A program made the translations under genes and the position numbers. From assembly GCF_003444775.1 (NCBI RefSeq), contig NZ_CP021081.1, forward strand, positions 1,910,001-1,974,000: a DNA stretch of 64,000 bases. Direction: 5' to 3'. Within the stretch, counting starts at the first letter, position 1. Each line of letters starts with the position of its first letter. The notes below the pieces were generated by a model. That model saw only the letters and a program-made list of their open reading frames with translations. It was not told the origin of the DNA and made no database searches. Below are positions 21,757-33,493 of the stretch, in pieces. Origin of the DNA: Deinococcus ficus. GTDB taxonomy: Bacteria; Deinococcota; Deinococci; Deinococcales; Deinococcaceae.

Positions 21757-22776
21757 ATGCGTGTAGCGATTGTCGGAGCGACCGGAGCGGTGGGTCACGA
21801 ACTGATGCAGGTGCTGGAACGCTCCAGCCTGAAACTGGATGAACTGCTGCTGTACGCCTCGCCGCGCAGCGCCGGGAAGACCCTGCCGTTCCGCGGACAG
21901 GACCTGACCGTGCAGGTCACGCCCGAAGGCACCATCGACGCGGACGTGATCCTGGCGTCGGCGGGCGGCAGCGTCAGCAAGGCCCTGGCGCATAGGTGGG
22001 CGCAGGGCGGCGGCGTGGTGATCGACAACAGCAGCGCCTTCCGATACGACGAGGGCGTGCCGCTGGTCGTGCCGGAGGTGAACGGCCCGGAGGCGCTGAA
22101 GCACCAGGGCATCATCGCCAACCCGAACTGCACGACCGCCATCGCGGTGGTGGCGGTGGCGCCCATTCACCGGAAGTACGGCGTGAAACGCATGATCGTG
22201 AGCACCTATCAGGCCACCAGCGGCGCCGGCCAGAAGGGCATGGACGAACTGCTAGAGCAGACCCGCGTGCAACTGGACGGTGGGCAGCCCACGAACGCCG
22301 AGTTCGTGCATCCCATCCCGTTCAACGTGATTCCGCACATCGACGTCTTCCAGGACAACGGGTACACCAAGGAGGAGATGAAGGTGGCGTGGGAGACGCA
22401 CAAGATCATCGGTGACGACCGCATCCGCGTGAGCTGCACCGCCGTGCGCATCCCCACCCTCCGCACGCACAGCGAGGCGATCACGCTGGAGTTGGAGCGG
22501 CCCGCCACGCCCGACGAGATCCGCGAGCTGCTGAGCGCCGCGCCCGGCGTGGAGGTGCGCGACAACCCCGGTGAGAAGCTGTACCCCATGCCGCTCACCG
22601 CCAGCGGGAAGTACGACGTGGAGGTCGGGCGCATCCGTCAGAGCCTGGTGTTCGACGGCGGCATCGACCTGTTCGTCGCGGGGGACCAGCTGCTCAAGGG
22701 CGCGGCCCTGAACGCCGTGCAGATCGCCGAGTACCTGCAGGAGCAGGGCGCCCTGAAGCGCCGCCAGACGGCGTAA
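21757..22776 (+). CDS. asd: Aspartate-semialdehyde dehydrogenase
   Basis: Asd reduces aspartyl phosphate to aspartate semialdehyde with NADPH, the branch point to methionine, threonine and isoleucine. Seen in 339 residues: an N-terminal GATGAVGHE nucleotide motif (7-15), NSSAFRYD, the active-site Cys C125 in NPNCTTAI, and [11 protein letters not shown]. The ATG after GGAGGAA was chosen, and a TTG seven codons earlier lies in the terminator tail. Because lysine is probably made through homocitrate (hcs in this window), this Asd would mainly feed Met, Thr and Ile. It is controlled by the upstream attenuator and followed by a strong terminator. Confidence 0.95.
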   Translation: MRVAIVGATGAVGHELMQVLERSSLKLDELLLYASPRSAGKTLPFRGQDLTVQVTPEGTIDADVILASAGGSVSKALAHRWAQGGGVVIDNSSAFRYDEGVPLVVPEVNGPEALKHQGIIANPNCTTAIAVVAVAPIHRKYGVKRMIVSTYQATSGAGQKGMDELLEQTRVQLDGGQPTNAEFVHPIPFNVIPHIDVFQDNGYTKEEMKVAWETHKIIGDDRIRVSCTAVRIPTLRTHSEAITLELERPATPDEIRELLSAAPGVEVRDNPGEKLYPMPLTASGKYDVEVGRIRQSLVFDGGIDLFVAGDQLLKGAALNAVQIAEYLQEQGALKRRQTA

Positions 22777-22790
22777 GCGCACCGGAGCGG

Positions 22791-22834
22791 GCGGGTGGGC
22801 AGGGGACATCCCCCGCCCACCCGCTTTTGCTTTA
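22791..22834 (+). terminator. Intrinsic terminator of asd
   Basis: A 10-bp stem GCGGGTGGGC/GCCCACCCGC (22791-22800 with 22815-22824), with additional GGGG/CCCC pairing inside, is followed by TTTTGCTTT. Confidence 0.9.
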
Positions 22835-22902
22835 GAGTCACGCCGCCTCGTCATGGCGACCTGCCGCTCCCCTTCCCCTCTGCCCTGGCTAGGTTCCCCG
22901 GG

Positions 22903-22932
22903 TTGCGCGCCGCCCTTGCTCTCCCCTACTCT
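22903..22932 (+). promoter_or_regulatory. Promoter of the proS leader
   Basis: TTGCGC (22903-22908), an 18-bp spacer and TACTCT (22927-22932) end exactly 7 nt before the leader-peptide ATG. Confidence 0.65.
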
Positions 22933-22939
22933 GGCGCGC

Positions 22940-23020
22940 ATGAGCGAGCAGATGACCCCCAGACCGCTGTTGCGGGTTGGCGCGGGCCTGCCCGTGCTCC
23001 CGCCACCCTTCGGGGTGTGA
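22940..23020 (+). CDS. Leaderless, proline-rich proS leader peptide
   Basis: A 26-codon ORF begins where the transcript should begin. Residues 7, 9, 18, 21, 22 and 23 are Pro, and the three consecutive Pro codons CCG CCA CCC are followed by Phe-Gly-Val-stop. A Pro run just upstream of RNA structure is what is expected of a leader that senses charged tRNA-Pro, the product of the downstream gene. The call rests on position, promoter spacing and proline density. Its frame differs from proS. Confidence 0.6.
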   Translation: MSEQMTPRPLLRVGAGLPVLPPPFGV

Positions 23021-23103
23021 ACACGTCATGACGGGTGGTCAGGGCGGGCGCAGGCCGCGCCGCTGACCTGTTCCAGGCGACATTCACAACGGGGGGAATA
23101 CAG
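23000..23103 (+). promoter_or_regulatory. Structured leader of proS
   Basis: CACCC-TTCG-GGGTG (23004-23017) forms a hairpin with a cUUCGg tetraloop over the last leader codons. CCACCC (23003-23008) can alternatively pair with GGGTGG (23033-23038), and the end of that segment also starts a large hairpin closed by GGTCAG/CTGACC (23037-23042 with 23063-23068) and GCGC/GCGC. No T-tract follows, so control may act through translation or Rho rather than intrinsic termination. The proS Shine-Dalgarno GGGGGGA begins at 23091. Confidence 0.5.
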
Positions 23104-24888
23104 ATGCGGTTATCGAGGGCGCTGTTCACGACGTGGCGGGAGGCTCCGGCGGACGCGGAGACGCCGGGCATTCAGATGCTGGTGCGGGCGGGGTACGTGC
23201 GCAAGGTCGGGAGTGGCCTGTACGCTCACCTGCCGCTGATGCACCGGGTGGTGCAGAAGCTGGAGGCGCTGATCCGGGAGGAACTGGACGGTCTGGCGCA
23301 GGAGGTGAGTTTCCCGGTGCTGCAGCCGGAGGGGCTGTGGCAGGAGTCGGGCCGCTGGGCGGCGTACACGCAGGCGGAGGGGATCATGTTCACCGTGCAG
23401 GACCGCGCGGGGCGCCGGCACGCGCTGGGGCCGACGCACGAGGAAGTGGCGGTGGACGTGATGCGCGGCCTGGTCCGCAGTTACCGGGACCTGCCGGTGA
23501 GCGTGTACCAGTTCGGGCGGAAGTTCCGGGACGAGCTGCGGCCGCGCTTCGGGCTGCTGCGCACGCGGGAGTTCGTGATGAAGGATGCGTACTCCTTCCA
23601 CGCGGACGCGGAGAGTCTCGCGGAGCAGTACGAGGCGATGGGCGCGGCGTACGCGCGGGTGCTGTCGCGGCTGGGGGTGGCGTGGCGATCGGTGGAGGCC
23701 GACAGCGGCAGCATCGGCGGGAGTGCCTCGCGGGAGTTCATGGTGCTGGCGGACGTGGGCGAGGACGAGGTGCTGTTCACGGAGGACGGCCGGTACGCGG
23801 CGAACGCCGAGCGGGCCGTGTCGCGGGCGGCCGCGGCGCCGCCGAGTCCGTTCCGCGCCTTCGTGCGGCATCACACGCCGGGCACGCCGACCGTGGCGGC
23901 CGCGTGTGCAGTGCTGGGCTGCGAGGCGGCGCATATGGTGAAGAACGTCCTGTACAACGCGGTCACGGCGGACGGCCGGCTCACGCCGGTGCTGGTGAGC
24001 GTGCGCGGGGACCATCAGGTGAACGGCGTGAAGCTGTGGAACGCCGTGCAGGCGTGCGTGCCGGGCACGCTGGTGCGGCTGGACGTGGCCGACACGGCGG
24101 CCTGGGCGGCGGGCGCCCTGCCGCTGGGGTACGTGGCGCCGGACCTGCCGGACGGAGTGATTGCCGCGCGGGACGGCGTGCACGGGGCGTTCCTGCGCCT
24201 GTGTGACGAGGCCGCCGCCGAGTGCCGGGACTTCACGACCGGGGCCAACGAGTCCGACTGGCACGTGACCGGCGCGAACTGGGGCGACACCTTCCCGCGC
24301 ACGGAGGTGGTGGACGTCCGGCAGGCGCAGGCGGGCGAGGCGAGCCGGCACGACCCGGCGCAGCGGCTGCACTCCGCGCGGGGCATCGAGATGGGCCACA
24401 TCTTCCAGCTCGGTACCCGGTACGCGCAGGCGATGGGGGCCACCTTCGCGGCGGCGGACGGGGCCGAACGGCCGTTCCAGATGGGCTGTTACGGCATCGG
24501 GGTGACGCGGCTGGCGCAGGCGGTGGCCGAGCAGTGCGCGGACGGGCGGGGGCTGGTGTGGCCGGCCGTGATCGCCCCGCACGACGTGCTGCTGACCGTG
24601 GTGGACGTGGAGAACGAGGCGCAGCTGCAGGCCGCCGAGGCGCTGTACGCGCAGCTGCGCGCCCTCGGCGTGGACGCGCTGCTGGATGACCGGCCGGGCC
24701 GCGCCGGGGCGAAGTTCGCGGACGCGGACCTGACCGGCATTCCGCTGCGGGTCACGCTGGGCCGCGGCGTGGAGCGCGGCGAGGCGGAGCTGAAGGTCCG
24801 GGCGACCGGAGAGGCGACCCTGCTGAACCTGGAGGAGGCCGCCCGGGAGGTCCACGCGCGGGTTGAGGCGGCCCTCACGCGCGCCTGA
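23104..24888 (+). CDS. proS: Prolyl-tRNA synthetase, bacterial type
   Basis: ProS charges tRNA-Pro with proline. Seen in 594 residues: class II motif 2 region [25 protein letters not shown] split over the N-terminal catalytic half, a YbaK-type editing insertion in the middle (about 240-390, the mark of bacterial-type ProS), motif 3 [10 protein letters not shown], and a C-terminal anticodon-binding domain. Length fits the family, at about 570-600. An in-frame start 23 codons upstream is rejected because the ATG follows GGGGGGA and begins [10 protein letters not shown], typical of the family. The proline-rich leader probably regulates it. Confidence 0.95.
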   Translation: MRLSRALFTTWREAPADAETPGIQMLVRAGYVRKVGSGLYAHLPLMHRVVQKLEALIREELDGLAQEVSFPVLQPEGLWQESGRWAAYTQAEGIMFTVQDRAGRRHALGPTHEEVAVDVMRGLVRSYRDLPVSVYQFGRKFRDELRPRFGLLRTREFVMKDAYSFHADAESLAEQYEAMGAAYARVLSRLGVAWRSVEADSGSIGGSASREFMVLADVGEDEVLFTEDGRYAANAERAVSRAAAAPPSPFRAFVRHHTPGTPTVAAACAVLGCEAAHMVKNVLYNAVTADGRLTPVLVSVRGDHQVNGVKLWNAVQACVPGTLVRLDVADTAAWAAGALPLGYVAPDLPDGVIAARDGVHGAFLRLCDEAAAECRDFTTGANESDWHVTGANWGDTFPRTEVVDVRQAQAGEASRHDPAQRLHSARGIEMGHIFQLGTRYAQAMGATFAAADGAERPFQMGCYGIGVTRLAQAVAEQCADGRGLVWPAVIAPHDVLLTVVDVENEAQLQAAEALYAQLRALGVDALLDDRPGRAGAKFADADLTGIPLRVTLGRGVERGEAELKVRATGEATLLNLEEAAREVHARVEAALTRA

Positions 24889-24911
24889 GCGTGGCTGGGG
24901 CAGACTGGGGC

Positions 24912-25508
24912 ATGCGCCGCGCCCCGGACGTCCCAGTCAGCCAGACCCGCCGCAACGTGACGGGCGCGGCCGTGACCACCCTGGGCCTGATCGCGGGTTT
25001 GTGGGCGCAGGAACTGGTGGACCTGTTCGCGTTCGGCGGGCGGCTGGACTCGCTGGGCATCCGCCCGCGGGACGCGGACACCTTCTGGCACGTGTTCACC
25101 GCTCCGTTCCTGCACGGCGGGCTGGGGCACCTCGTGGCGAACACGGTGCCGCTGGCGGTGCTGGCGTTCCTGAGTGCCGTGCGGAACCTGTGGCGCTTCC
25201 TGGGCGCCACGCTGCTGATCGTGGTGCTGGGGGGCGGGCTGGTGTGGCTTTTCGCGCGGGGCGGCAGCCTGCACCTGGGCGCCAGCCTGCTGGTGTTCGG
25301 CTACCTGGGGTACCTGCTGGGCGTGGGGTGGTGGGAACGCACCCCGGCGGCCATCGGGGTCGCCGTGCTGACCTTCCTGTTGTACGGCGGGCTGCTGTGG
25401 GGCGTGCTGCCGGGCAGCCCCTGGGTGTCGTGGGAGGCGCACCTGTTCGGGTTCCTGGCCGGCCTGGTAGCGGCAGCGCTGCTGCACGGCCGTCCCGCCA
25501 AGAGATGA
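24912..25508 (+). CDS. Rhomboid family intramembrane serine protease
   Basis: This 198-residue protein has about six hydrophobic segments and rhomboid motifs: [14 protein letters not shown] with the conserved His and Asn, [13 protein letters not shown] with the nucleophile Ser in GAS, and AHLFGFLAG with the catalytic His. Rhomboids cut transmembrane proteins within the bilayer. Substrates are unknown. The ATG was chosen over a GTG seven codons upstream because CAGACT lies 5 nt before it. It is convergent with the diguanylate cyclase gene, 6 bases apart. Confidence 0.88.
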   Translation: MRRAPDVPVSQTRRNVTGAAVTTLGLIAGLWAQELVDLFAFGGRLDSLGIRPRDADTFWHVFTAPFLHGGLGHLVANTVPLAVLAFLSAVRNLWRFLGATLLIVVLGGGLVWLFARGGSLHLGASLLVFGYLGYLLGVGWWERTPAAIGVAVLTFLLYGGLLWGVLPGSPWVSWEAHLFGFLAGLVAAALLHGRPAKR

Positions 25509-25514
25509 GGAGCC

Positions 25515-26630
25515 TCAGCGCACGGGCAGGTCGGTCAGGGTGGGATTGCGGGACCGGGTCCGGGCCCCGCGGTGCCCGGCGAAGCGCAGGTCGTCGCGGC
25601 CGCCGTTCTTCGCGAGGTACATGGCGGCGTCCGCGCGGGCGAGCACGCTTTCGGGCGTCTCGTCCGGGCCGCCGTGCGCCACGCCGAAGCAGGCGGTCAC
25701 GCCCAGCAGCGGGCCCACGTGCAGCGTCTGGTACTGCTCGCGCAGCGTGCCGATGAAGTGGCGCAGGTCCTCCTCGCTGCGCTGCGGCAGCAGGATCAGG
25801 AATTCCTCCCCGCCCCAGCGGGCCACCATGCCGCCCTCCGGCAGGACGTTGCGGGTCAGGCGGGTGACGCCCACCAGCACCCCGTCGCCCACGGCGTGTC
25901 CGTGCTGGTCGTTCACGCTCTTGAAGTGGTCGAGGTCCATCAGGATCAGGCTGTAGGGGGTGTGGCTGGCCTGCAGGGACGCGAGGTGTTCCTCGGCGTA
26001 GCGGCGGTTGTACGCGCCGGTCAGGGCGTCGCGGTAGGCGGCGGTCTGCATGGCGCTCAGGCGGTCGCGCATGGCGCCGAAGCGGATCAGCATGACCTGC
26101 AGCACCATGCTGACCAGCAGGAACTGCGTGACGCTGCCGATCAGGTCGCGGTGGTTCAGCAGGGTAGGGTTGCGGCCCAGTTGCACGGCGGTGATCAGCA
26201 CGGTCAGGGCCAGCAGCGTCTGCGTGAGGTAGCGGGCCAGGGCATGCGGGAAGATCAGGAACGCCCCCACGTACAGGGCCGGGAACCAGTAGGTGTTCTG
26301 GCTGAGCAGCCCGTACAGCGGGGCGAACACCTCGTACTGATGCGCGTACGCGGAGAGCAGGTACAGGGCGTCCACGGCGTAACTGGCGAGGAAGGCGGGC
26401 CGGGGGTCCAGGCGGCCCATCAGCACGGCCGGAATCAGCAGCAGGTTCACGGCGGCCACGGCCGGCAGGGCCCGCAGGTCCAGCGGGTCGTAGTTGGGCG
26501 CCTGCACCCACAGGGCAGCGGCCGACCCGATGAACATGATCGCGGCCGTGATCACGAACATGCGGTGCAGCAGCCGCGCTTCTTCCTCCGGGGTGTCCTG
26601 CTGGAGGTACTGGCGGAAGGCCCCGCCCAC
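25515..26630 (-). CDS. Membrane-bound GGDEF diguanylate cyclase
   Basis: Six membrane helices (about 25-185) precede a C-terminal GGDEF domain with RDALTGAYNRRY, MDLDHFKSVND and the active-site GGEEF at residues 273-277. It should make cyclic di-GMP from two GTP at the inner membrane in response to an unknown signal sensed by the membrane part. The RxxD inhibitory site that usually lies five residues before GGEEF is absent, so product inhibition is probably lost. The GTG start has no in-frame ATG upstream. It is separated by 195 bases from the VOC gene. Confidence 0.9.
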   Translation of the reverse strand: MGGAFRQYLQQDTPEEEARLLHRMFVITAAIMFIGSAAALWVQAPNYDPLDLRALPAVAAVNLLLIPAVLMGRLDPRPAFLASYAVDALYLLSAYAHQYEVFAPLYGLLSQNTYWFPALYVGAFLIFPHALARYLTQTLLALTVLITAVQLGRNPTLLNHRDLIGSVTQFLLVSMVLQVMLIRFGAMRDRLSAMQTAAYRDALTGAYNRRYAEEHLASLQASHTPYSLILMDLDHFKSVNDQHGHAVGDGVLVGVTRLTRNVLPEGGMVARWGGEEFLILLPQRSEEDLRHFIGTLREQYQTLHVGPLLGVTACFGVAHGGPDETPESVLARADAAMYLAKNGGRDDLRFAGHRGARTRSRNPTLTDLPVR

Positions 26631-26765
26631 GCGCTGCGTGAAACGTGGCCGGCGGAACGTCCGTGTCCGAGCGGTGCGCGTGTCCAGAACCCTGTGCCCT
26701 CCGTCAGTGCCCGCGCGGTCGGCGCGGATGGGACTCTCCTGAGACTCCGGTGAGTTCAGACCCTC

Positions 26766-26771
26766 ACTGTA
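26766..26771 (-). promoter_or_regulatory. Possible -10 box of the diguanylate cyclase gene
   Basis: Minus-strand TACAGT would start a transcript near 26759, giving a leader of about 125 nt. No clear -35 is seen. Confidence 0.3.
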
Positions 26772-26825
26772 CCAGAGTGGTATGGTCCACCGGCACCCCC
26801 ACCCACCCGCCGCACGGGCCCGCTG

Positions 26826-27449
26826 TCACAGGTCCACCGGGCCGTGCGGCGTGAGCAGCCGGGCGCGCAGTTCCGTCTGGGGCGCCTCCCGCACCTCCAC
26901 CTCGCCCTCGAAATGCAGGGCGTCCAGCTGCCGGCGCAGGGCGTCCGGCCGGGGGGTCAGCAGGTGCAAGTGGTCCAGTCGCACACCCCGGTCCGGCAGG
27001 CGCCGGGGGGGCGGGTCGGTGGTCCAGTGGATGAGAGAGGGCGCCACGCCGTCCATGGGCAGGTGGCCGTCCGCGGGCACGGTCAGCGTCCAGCGGGCCT
27101 CTCCGCGCGAGAGGGCCAGGGCGTCCGGGGAGGCGGGCGGGGCGGGCAGCGCCGCCACCCAGTGAATCAGCGCCGGGCCGTCAGCCAGACGCACCTGCAT
27201 CCCGGGCGTGTCCAGCGTGAACCAGCGGGGCCGGGCGGGCCGGGGCGCGGCGGGGTTCACGGCGATCACCTCCAGGTACGCGGTGCCCAGCGACAGCAGC
27301 AGGTTGTGCGTGCCGAAGGTCACGTGCTCCCCGCCGGGGTCCAGGGGCACGTTCAGGCGCCCCTCCAGCCACGCGCGGCCCTCGTCCAGCGTGCGGGCCG
27401 CCACGACCAGATGATCCAGTCGCGCGCCCACCTCCGCCTTGCCCGGCAC
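26826..27449 (-). CDS. VOC (glyoxalase-like) family protein
   Basis: This 207-residue protein starts with [19 protein letters not shown], the first beta-alpha-beta module of the glyoxalase-like (Glyoxalase_3) family, with H13 and later HNLLLSLG and YLEVIAV. VOC proteins are metal-dependent isomerases, dioxygenases or resistance proteins, and this subfamily has no assigned substrate. It starts 1 base after the stop of the FAD oxidoreductase, so the two form an operon and may act on related metabolites (inference). Confidence 0.78.
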   Translation of the reverse strand: MPGKAEVGARLDHLVVAARTLDEGRAWLEGRLNVPLDPGGEHVTFGTHNLLLSLGTAYLEVIAVNPAAPRPARPRWFTLDTPGMQVRLADGPALIHWVAALPAPPASPDALALSRGEARWTLTVPADGHLPMDGVAPSLIHWTTDPPPRRLPDRGVRLDHLHLLTPRPDALRRQLDALHFEGEVEVREAPQTELRARLLTPHGPVDL

Positions 27450-27450
27450 G

Positions 27451-28722
27451 TCAGGCCCCCCGGGGACGACTCATGGTCCGCAGGTCGTTCAGGAGGATCG
27501 CCGCGGCCCTCTCCCCGCTTTCCAGCGCGCCCTGAATGCCGCTCATGGACGTCACCTCGGAGGCGAGCAGCACGCCCGGCAGGGCCGTGGCGTGCCCAGG
27601 CAGCCGGGCGGCGTACCCGGGCGGCTGCCGGAACTGCGCATACGGAATGCGCTCCACGCCCAGGGTGCGCAGGCTGCCCACCACGGGCTCCGGGTCCCAG
27701 GCGCGCAGTTCGGCGCGGACCGCGGCGTCCAGGGCCCCGTCCGTAAGATCGGGAACGCCCAGCACGGTCACGGTCAGCAGGTGTTGCCCGGCCGGCGCGC
27801 GGCCCGGCACGGCCTGACTCAGCCACTGCGCGTTGTGGATCAGCCCGGTTCCGGCGCTCAGGATCAGGCGCCGCTCCGGCTCGAACCCTGGGCGGGCGTC
27901 CAGGCCGTAGTACAGGTACGTGCTGCCCAGCGCGCCGCGCGTCACGTCGTCGCCGGTCAGGGCGCGGGCCGTATGAGGGTCGGTCGCCACGATCACGTTC
28001 CGGGCCTCCAGATCGCCGGCGTCACAGCTGACCACCACCCGCCCGCCGCGGGGCGTGAGGCGGTGCGCCCGCACGTTCAGGGTGACGTCCAGCTCCTGCG
28101 CGAGTTGCCGGGGCAGGCTGCCCATGCCCGCGCGGGGCAGCGCGGCGCCGCCCTCCATCAGCATGCGGAAGTAGTACCGGAACAGCCGCGCGGAGGTCTC
28201 CAGCTCGCGGTTCAGGAAGATCCCGCCGAAGAACGGCGCGAAGAAGTTCTGCACGGCCCCGTCGCTGAAGCCCTGGCGGGTCAGGTACGCGCGGGTGGAC
28301 TCGTCCGGCCCCTGCAACAGCACCTCCGGGGCCGGGCCTTTGAGGTGCAGGGCGAGTTTCGCCACGCGCAGCTTGTCACCCAGGGTCAGCGCGCCGGCCG
28401 TGAGGGTGGGCCACAACCCGGCCGGGTCGCGGATGGGGTCCCCCAGCACGTCCACCTGCGCGCCGCGGCGCACCACTGCCGCCGAGGACACCGGCACGAG
28501 GTCCAGGGCGTCCAGGTTCAGCTGCCGCCGCACGGCGGGGTAGGCGGGGAACAGCACCTGATACCCGGCGTCCAGCGTGAAGCCCTGCACCTGCCGGCTG
28601 TGCACCCGGCCGCCCACCTGCGGGGCCGCTTCCAGCACCTGCACGCGCTGACCGGCGCGGTGAAGGGTCCGGGCGGCGGTGAGGCCGGCCAGACCGGCTC
28701 CGATAACCACGACATCCTGCAT
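27451..28722 (-). CDS. FAD-dependent oxidoreductase (amine oxidase/phytoene desaturase-like)
   Basis: The 423-residue protein has the dinucleotide motif [10 protein letters not shown] (8-17) with the acidic end [14 protein letters not shown], and a C-terminal FAD-contact segment [18 protein letters not shown]. These place it among flavin amine oxidase-like and CrtI-like enzymes. Carotenoid-pathway desaturases belong to this group and Deinococcus is pigmented, but the short length and absence of other crt genes leave the substrate open. The start lies 6 nt after TAGCCT, a leaderless arrangement. Confidence 0.82.
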   Translation of the reverse strand: MQDVVVIGAGLAGLTAARTLHRAGQRVQVLEAAPQVGGRVHSRQVQGFTLDAGYQVLFPAYPAVRRQLNLDALDLVPVSSAAVVRRGAQVDVLGDPIRDPAGLWPTLTAGALTLGDKLRVAKLALHLKGPAPEVLLQGPDESTRAYLTRQGFSDGAVQNFFAPFFGGIFLNRELETSARLFRYYFRMLMEGGAALPRAGMGSLPRQLAQELDVTLNVRAHRLTPRGGRVVVSCDAGDLEARNVIVATDPHTARALTGDDVTRGALGSTYLYYGLDARPGFEPERRLILSAGTGLIHNAQWLSQAVPGRAPAGQHLLTVTVLGVPDLTDGALDAAVRAELRAWDPEPVVGSLRTLGVERIPYAQFRQPPGYAARLPGHATALPGVLLASEVTSMSGIQGALESGERAAAILLNDLRTMSRPRGA

Positions 28723-28728
28723 GCCCCC

Positions 28729-28734
28729 AGGCTA
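28729..28734 (-). promoter_or_regulatory. -10 box of the FAD oxidoreductase-VOC operon
   Basis: Minus-strand TAGCCT ends 6 nt before the ATG, a leaderless arrangement. Confidence 0.6.
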
Positions 28735-28789
28735 GCGGGCCCGGCGCCGCGTGGGCTTGCGAGACCCTTCGCGTTCCGGCCGGCCCGGC

Positions 28790-28842
28790 AGCAAAGGGAA
28801 AGGGGCCTGCCCGCGGTGCAGCGAGCGACACGCGGGCAGGCC
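28790..28842 (-). terminator. Intrinsic terminator of bamA
   Basis: A perfect 12-bp stem GGCCTGCCCGCG/CGCGGGCAGGCC (28804-28815 with 28831-28842) is followed on the minus strand by CCTTTCCCTTTGC. Confidence 0.75.
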
Positions 28843-28866
28843 GTCAGGGCATGTGAATGGCCGGGA

Positions 28867-31554
<2,688 letters not shown>

Positions 31555-31859
31555 TCTTCTCCTAGTGTGGCATCCCGGGGGCCGGGCGGCCCTGCTCGGT
31601 GCGCGCGGCGGCCGCGGCTGCCGCGGTCTTGAACTCTGGTGGGCTGGACTGGCCCCAGCAGGCTTGACTGTGCCCACACTTCCCGCTTGCTGTCTGAGAA
31701 GGGTGAAGTGACCTGAAGAACGTCTGAATGGCCCCGCTGGGGGGGGCGTGCGGCCGCCCCCGCTTGAGCGGCTCACGAAGGTGCGTGAGAATGCAGTGTG
31801 CCTGCCTTACTGCTGCGTTTTTCCCCTCTGGCCCGCGTGAACCCGAGCGGGGTGCGGGC
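31555..31859. other. Divergent intergenic region between bamA and yggS
   Basis: This 305-base stretch holds the bamA ribosome-binding site (minus strand, next to the start) and must hold both promoters. I found no convincing -10/-35 pair for either gene. A GC-rich segment with overlapping GGCCGCGG-type palindromes lies at about 31590-31625. Confidence 0.5.
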
Positions 31860-32492
31860 ATGAGCGTGCCGGCGGTCCTGGAGGACCTGCGGGCGCAGGA
31901 GCGCGCAGCGGGCCGCGCGCCCGGCAGCGTGCAGCTGGTCGCCGTGACCAAGGGCCACGACCTCGCGGAGATCGAGGCGAAGGTGCTGCCGTACGGTCCG
32001 CTGCCGCTGGCGGAGAACCGCGGGCAGGAACTGCGGGACAAGGCCGCGGCGCGCCCGGACCTGGAGTGGCATTTCATCGGGCCGCTGCAGCGCAACAAGA
32101 TCAAGTACCTGAAACCGGTGCGGCTCGTGCACGCCATCGAGGAGGTCTGGCAGGCCGAGGCGATCGCGCAGGCCGCGCACGGCTGGGGGCAGGCGCCGGA
32201 CCTGCTGCTTCAGGTGCACAACGGCGAGGTGCAGAAGCACGGCATCGCGGGCGCCGACCTGCCCCGCGTGCTCGCCGCGGTGCGCGCCACGGGCCTCACC
32301 GTGCGCGGCCTGATGGTCATGGCGCCGCAGGACGCCCCGGACGCGCAGGTGCTGCAGGTGTTCACCGACACCGCCCGGCGCGCCCACGACCTGGGTCTGA
32401 GCGAACTGAGCATGGGCATGAGCGGCGACTACCCCCTGGCGGTGCAGGCAGGCGCTACCCTGGTCCGCGTGGGAAGGAGCCTGTTCCAATGA
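31860..32492 (+). CDS. yggS: YggS/PLPBP family pyridoxal phosphate-binding protein
   Basis: The 210-residue protein has the fold-type III PLP motif VAVTKGH, with the Lys expected to bind PLP, then [24 protein letters not shown] and [13 protein letters not shown], as in the YggS family. Members manage PLP homeostasis and have no known enzyme activity. The start was placed at MSVPAV because the 44 residues before it lack family character. Its stop overlaps the divIVA start in ATGA. The yggS-divIVA neighbourhood is common in many bacteria. Confidence 0.9.
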   Translation: MSVPAVLEDLRAQERAAGRAPGSVQLVAVTKGHDLAEIEAKVLPYGPLPLAENRGQELRDKAAARPDLEWHFIGPLQRNKIKYLKPVRLVHAIEEVWQAEAIAQAAHGWGQAPDLLLQVHNGEVQKHGIAGADLPRVLAAVRATGLTVRGLMVMAPQDAPDAQVLQVFTDTARRAHDLGLSELSMGMSGDYPLAVQAGATLVRVGRSLFQ

Positions 32493-33418
32493 ACTACACA
32501 CCGCTGGATATCCGCCATCAGGAATTCCCGAAACGCATGAACGGCTACGACCCGGCCGCCGTGCGCAGCTTCCTGGCGTCCGTGGCCGAGCAGTTCGAAC
32601 AGCTTCTGATGCAGCAGCAGGCGCAGGGCGAATTCCTCACCGACCTGGAACGGCAGCTGGAAGAAAAACGCGCGAACGAGGACGAGATCCGCCGCGCCAT
32701 CATCGCCGCCGAACGCATCAGCCACGAACTGCGCGAGAATGCCGTGCGGGAAAGCGAACAGATGATCGCCCAGGCCACCCGCGAACGCGAGGCGCTGCTC
32801 TCGGACCTGGAAGGCCGCACCCGCGAGGCCGACGCCCAGCACGAGGCCCGCATGGCCACGCTGGAATCCGCCTTCCGCACGCGCGGCGCGGAACTGGAAC
32901 GGCAGTTCCATCAGGTGCTGCTGGAACGTGAGCGCGCTCAGGCCGAACGCCTGGCCGCGCTGGACCAGACGTACCTGGAGCGCCACAGCGAGTTCACCGC
33001 GCGCCTGAGCGCCGCCCGGCAGGAGTACGCGCAGTTCGTGAGCGGCTACCGCGCGCTGGCGAGCAGCTTCGCCGACATGGCCTCCCGGCACCTGCTGCCC
33101 GACGCGCTGCTGGGCACCCAGGCCCTGCCGGACGCGCCCACGCTGCCCAGCCTGCCCCGCACCGTCACCATGAAGGCGGTGGAGGCGGCCGCCAGCAGGC
33201 CTCCCGTCTCCCCCTCCCCGAACCTGATTCCGCCCGGGCACACCCCACCCCCCGCGCCGGACGTTGACGGCCCGGTGCTGGGGGGTGTCGCCCCGACGAC
33301 CACCGAGGGCGGGCCACCCACCATCGAGGGGCTGAACTGGCTGGACGGCATTGACCTGCCGGCAATCAACCCGGCCGGGACGCCGGAACCTGCCCCGCGT
33401 CAGGACGAGCGCGACTAG
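32489..33418 (+). CDS. divIVA: Cell division protein DivIVA
   Basis: This 309-residue protein begins with the DivIVA domain: [19 protein letters not shown] and AVRSFLASV match the membrane-curvature-binding N-terminus. A long coiled coil follows (about 35-200, Glu/Arg/Gln/Ala-rich), then a Pro-rich tail (about 215-309). DivIVA marks negatively curved membrane at the septum and organises division and chromosome segregation in Deinococcus. The ATG overlaps the yggS stop by 4 bases. Confidence 0.93.
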   Translation: MNYTPLDIRHQEFPKRMNGYDPAAVRSFLASVAEQFEQLLMQQQAQGEFLTDLERQLEEKRANEDEIRRAIIAAERISHELRENAVRESEQMIAQATREREALLSDLEGRTREADAQHEARMATLESAFRTRGAELERQFHQVLLERERAQAERLAALDQTYLERHSEFTARLSAARQEYAQFVSGYRALASSFADMASRHLLPDALLGTQALPDAPTLPSLPRTVTMKAVEAAASRPPVSPSPNLIPPGHTPPPAPDVDGPVLGGVAPTTTEGGPPTIEGLNWLDGIDLPAINPAGTPEPAPRQDERD

Positions 33419-33445
33419 CGGGCTTTCAGACAGGGATTCATGCGC

Positions 33446-33486
33446 GGAAGCGCGGCCGGGTCGTCTGCTGACCCAGCCGCGCTTCC
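33446..33486. terminator. Bidirectional terminator after divIVA
   Basis: An 11-bp stem GGAAGCGCGGC/GCCGCGCTTCC (33446-33456 with 33476-33486) encloses a second GGTC/GACC pairing. It lies between convergent genes. Confidence 0.75.
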
Positions 33487-33493
33487 GTTCGGG

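Noticed and set aside
22940..23103. T-box riboswitch upstream of proS
   Set aside because: GGGTGG at 23033-23038 resembles part of the T-box sequence, but the following bases do not match the ACCGCG continuation, no stem I with AGTA and specifier loops is visible, and the proline-rich leader ORF explains the region better. A covariance search (Rfam RF00230) would settle it.
23035..23103. An upstream start for proS at 23035
   Set aside because: It would place the N-terminal 23 residues in the structured leader, and the ATG at 23104 has a Shine-Dalgarno and family-like sequence.
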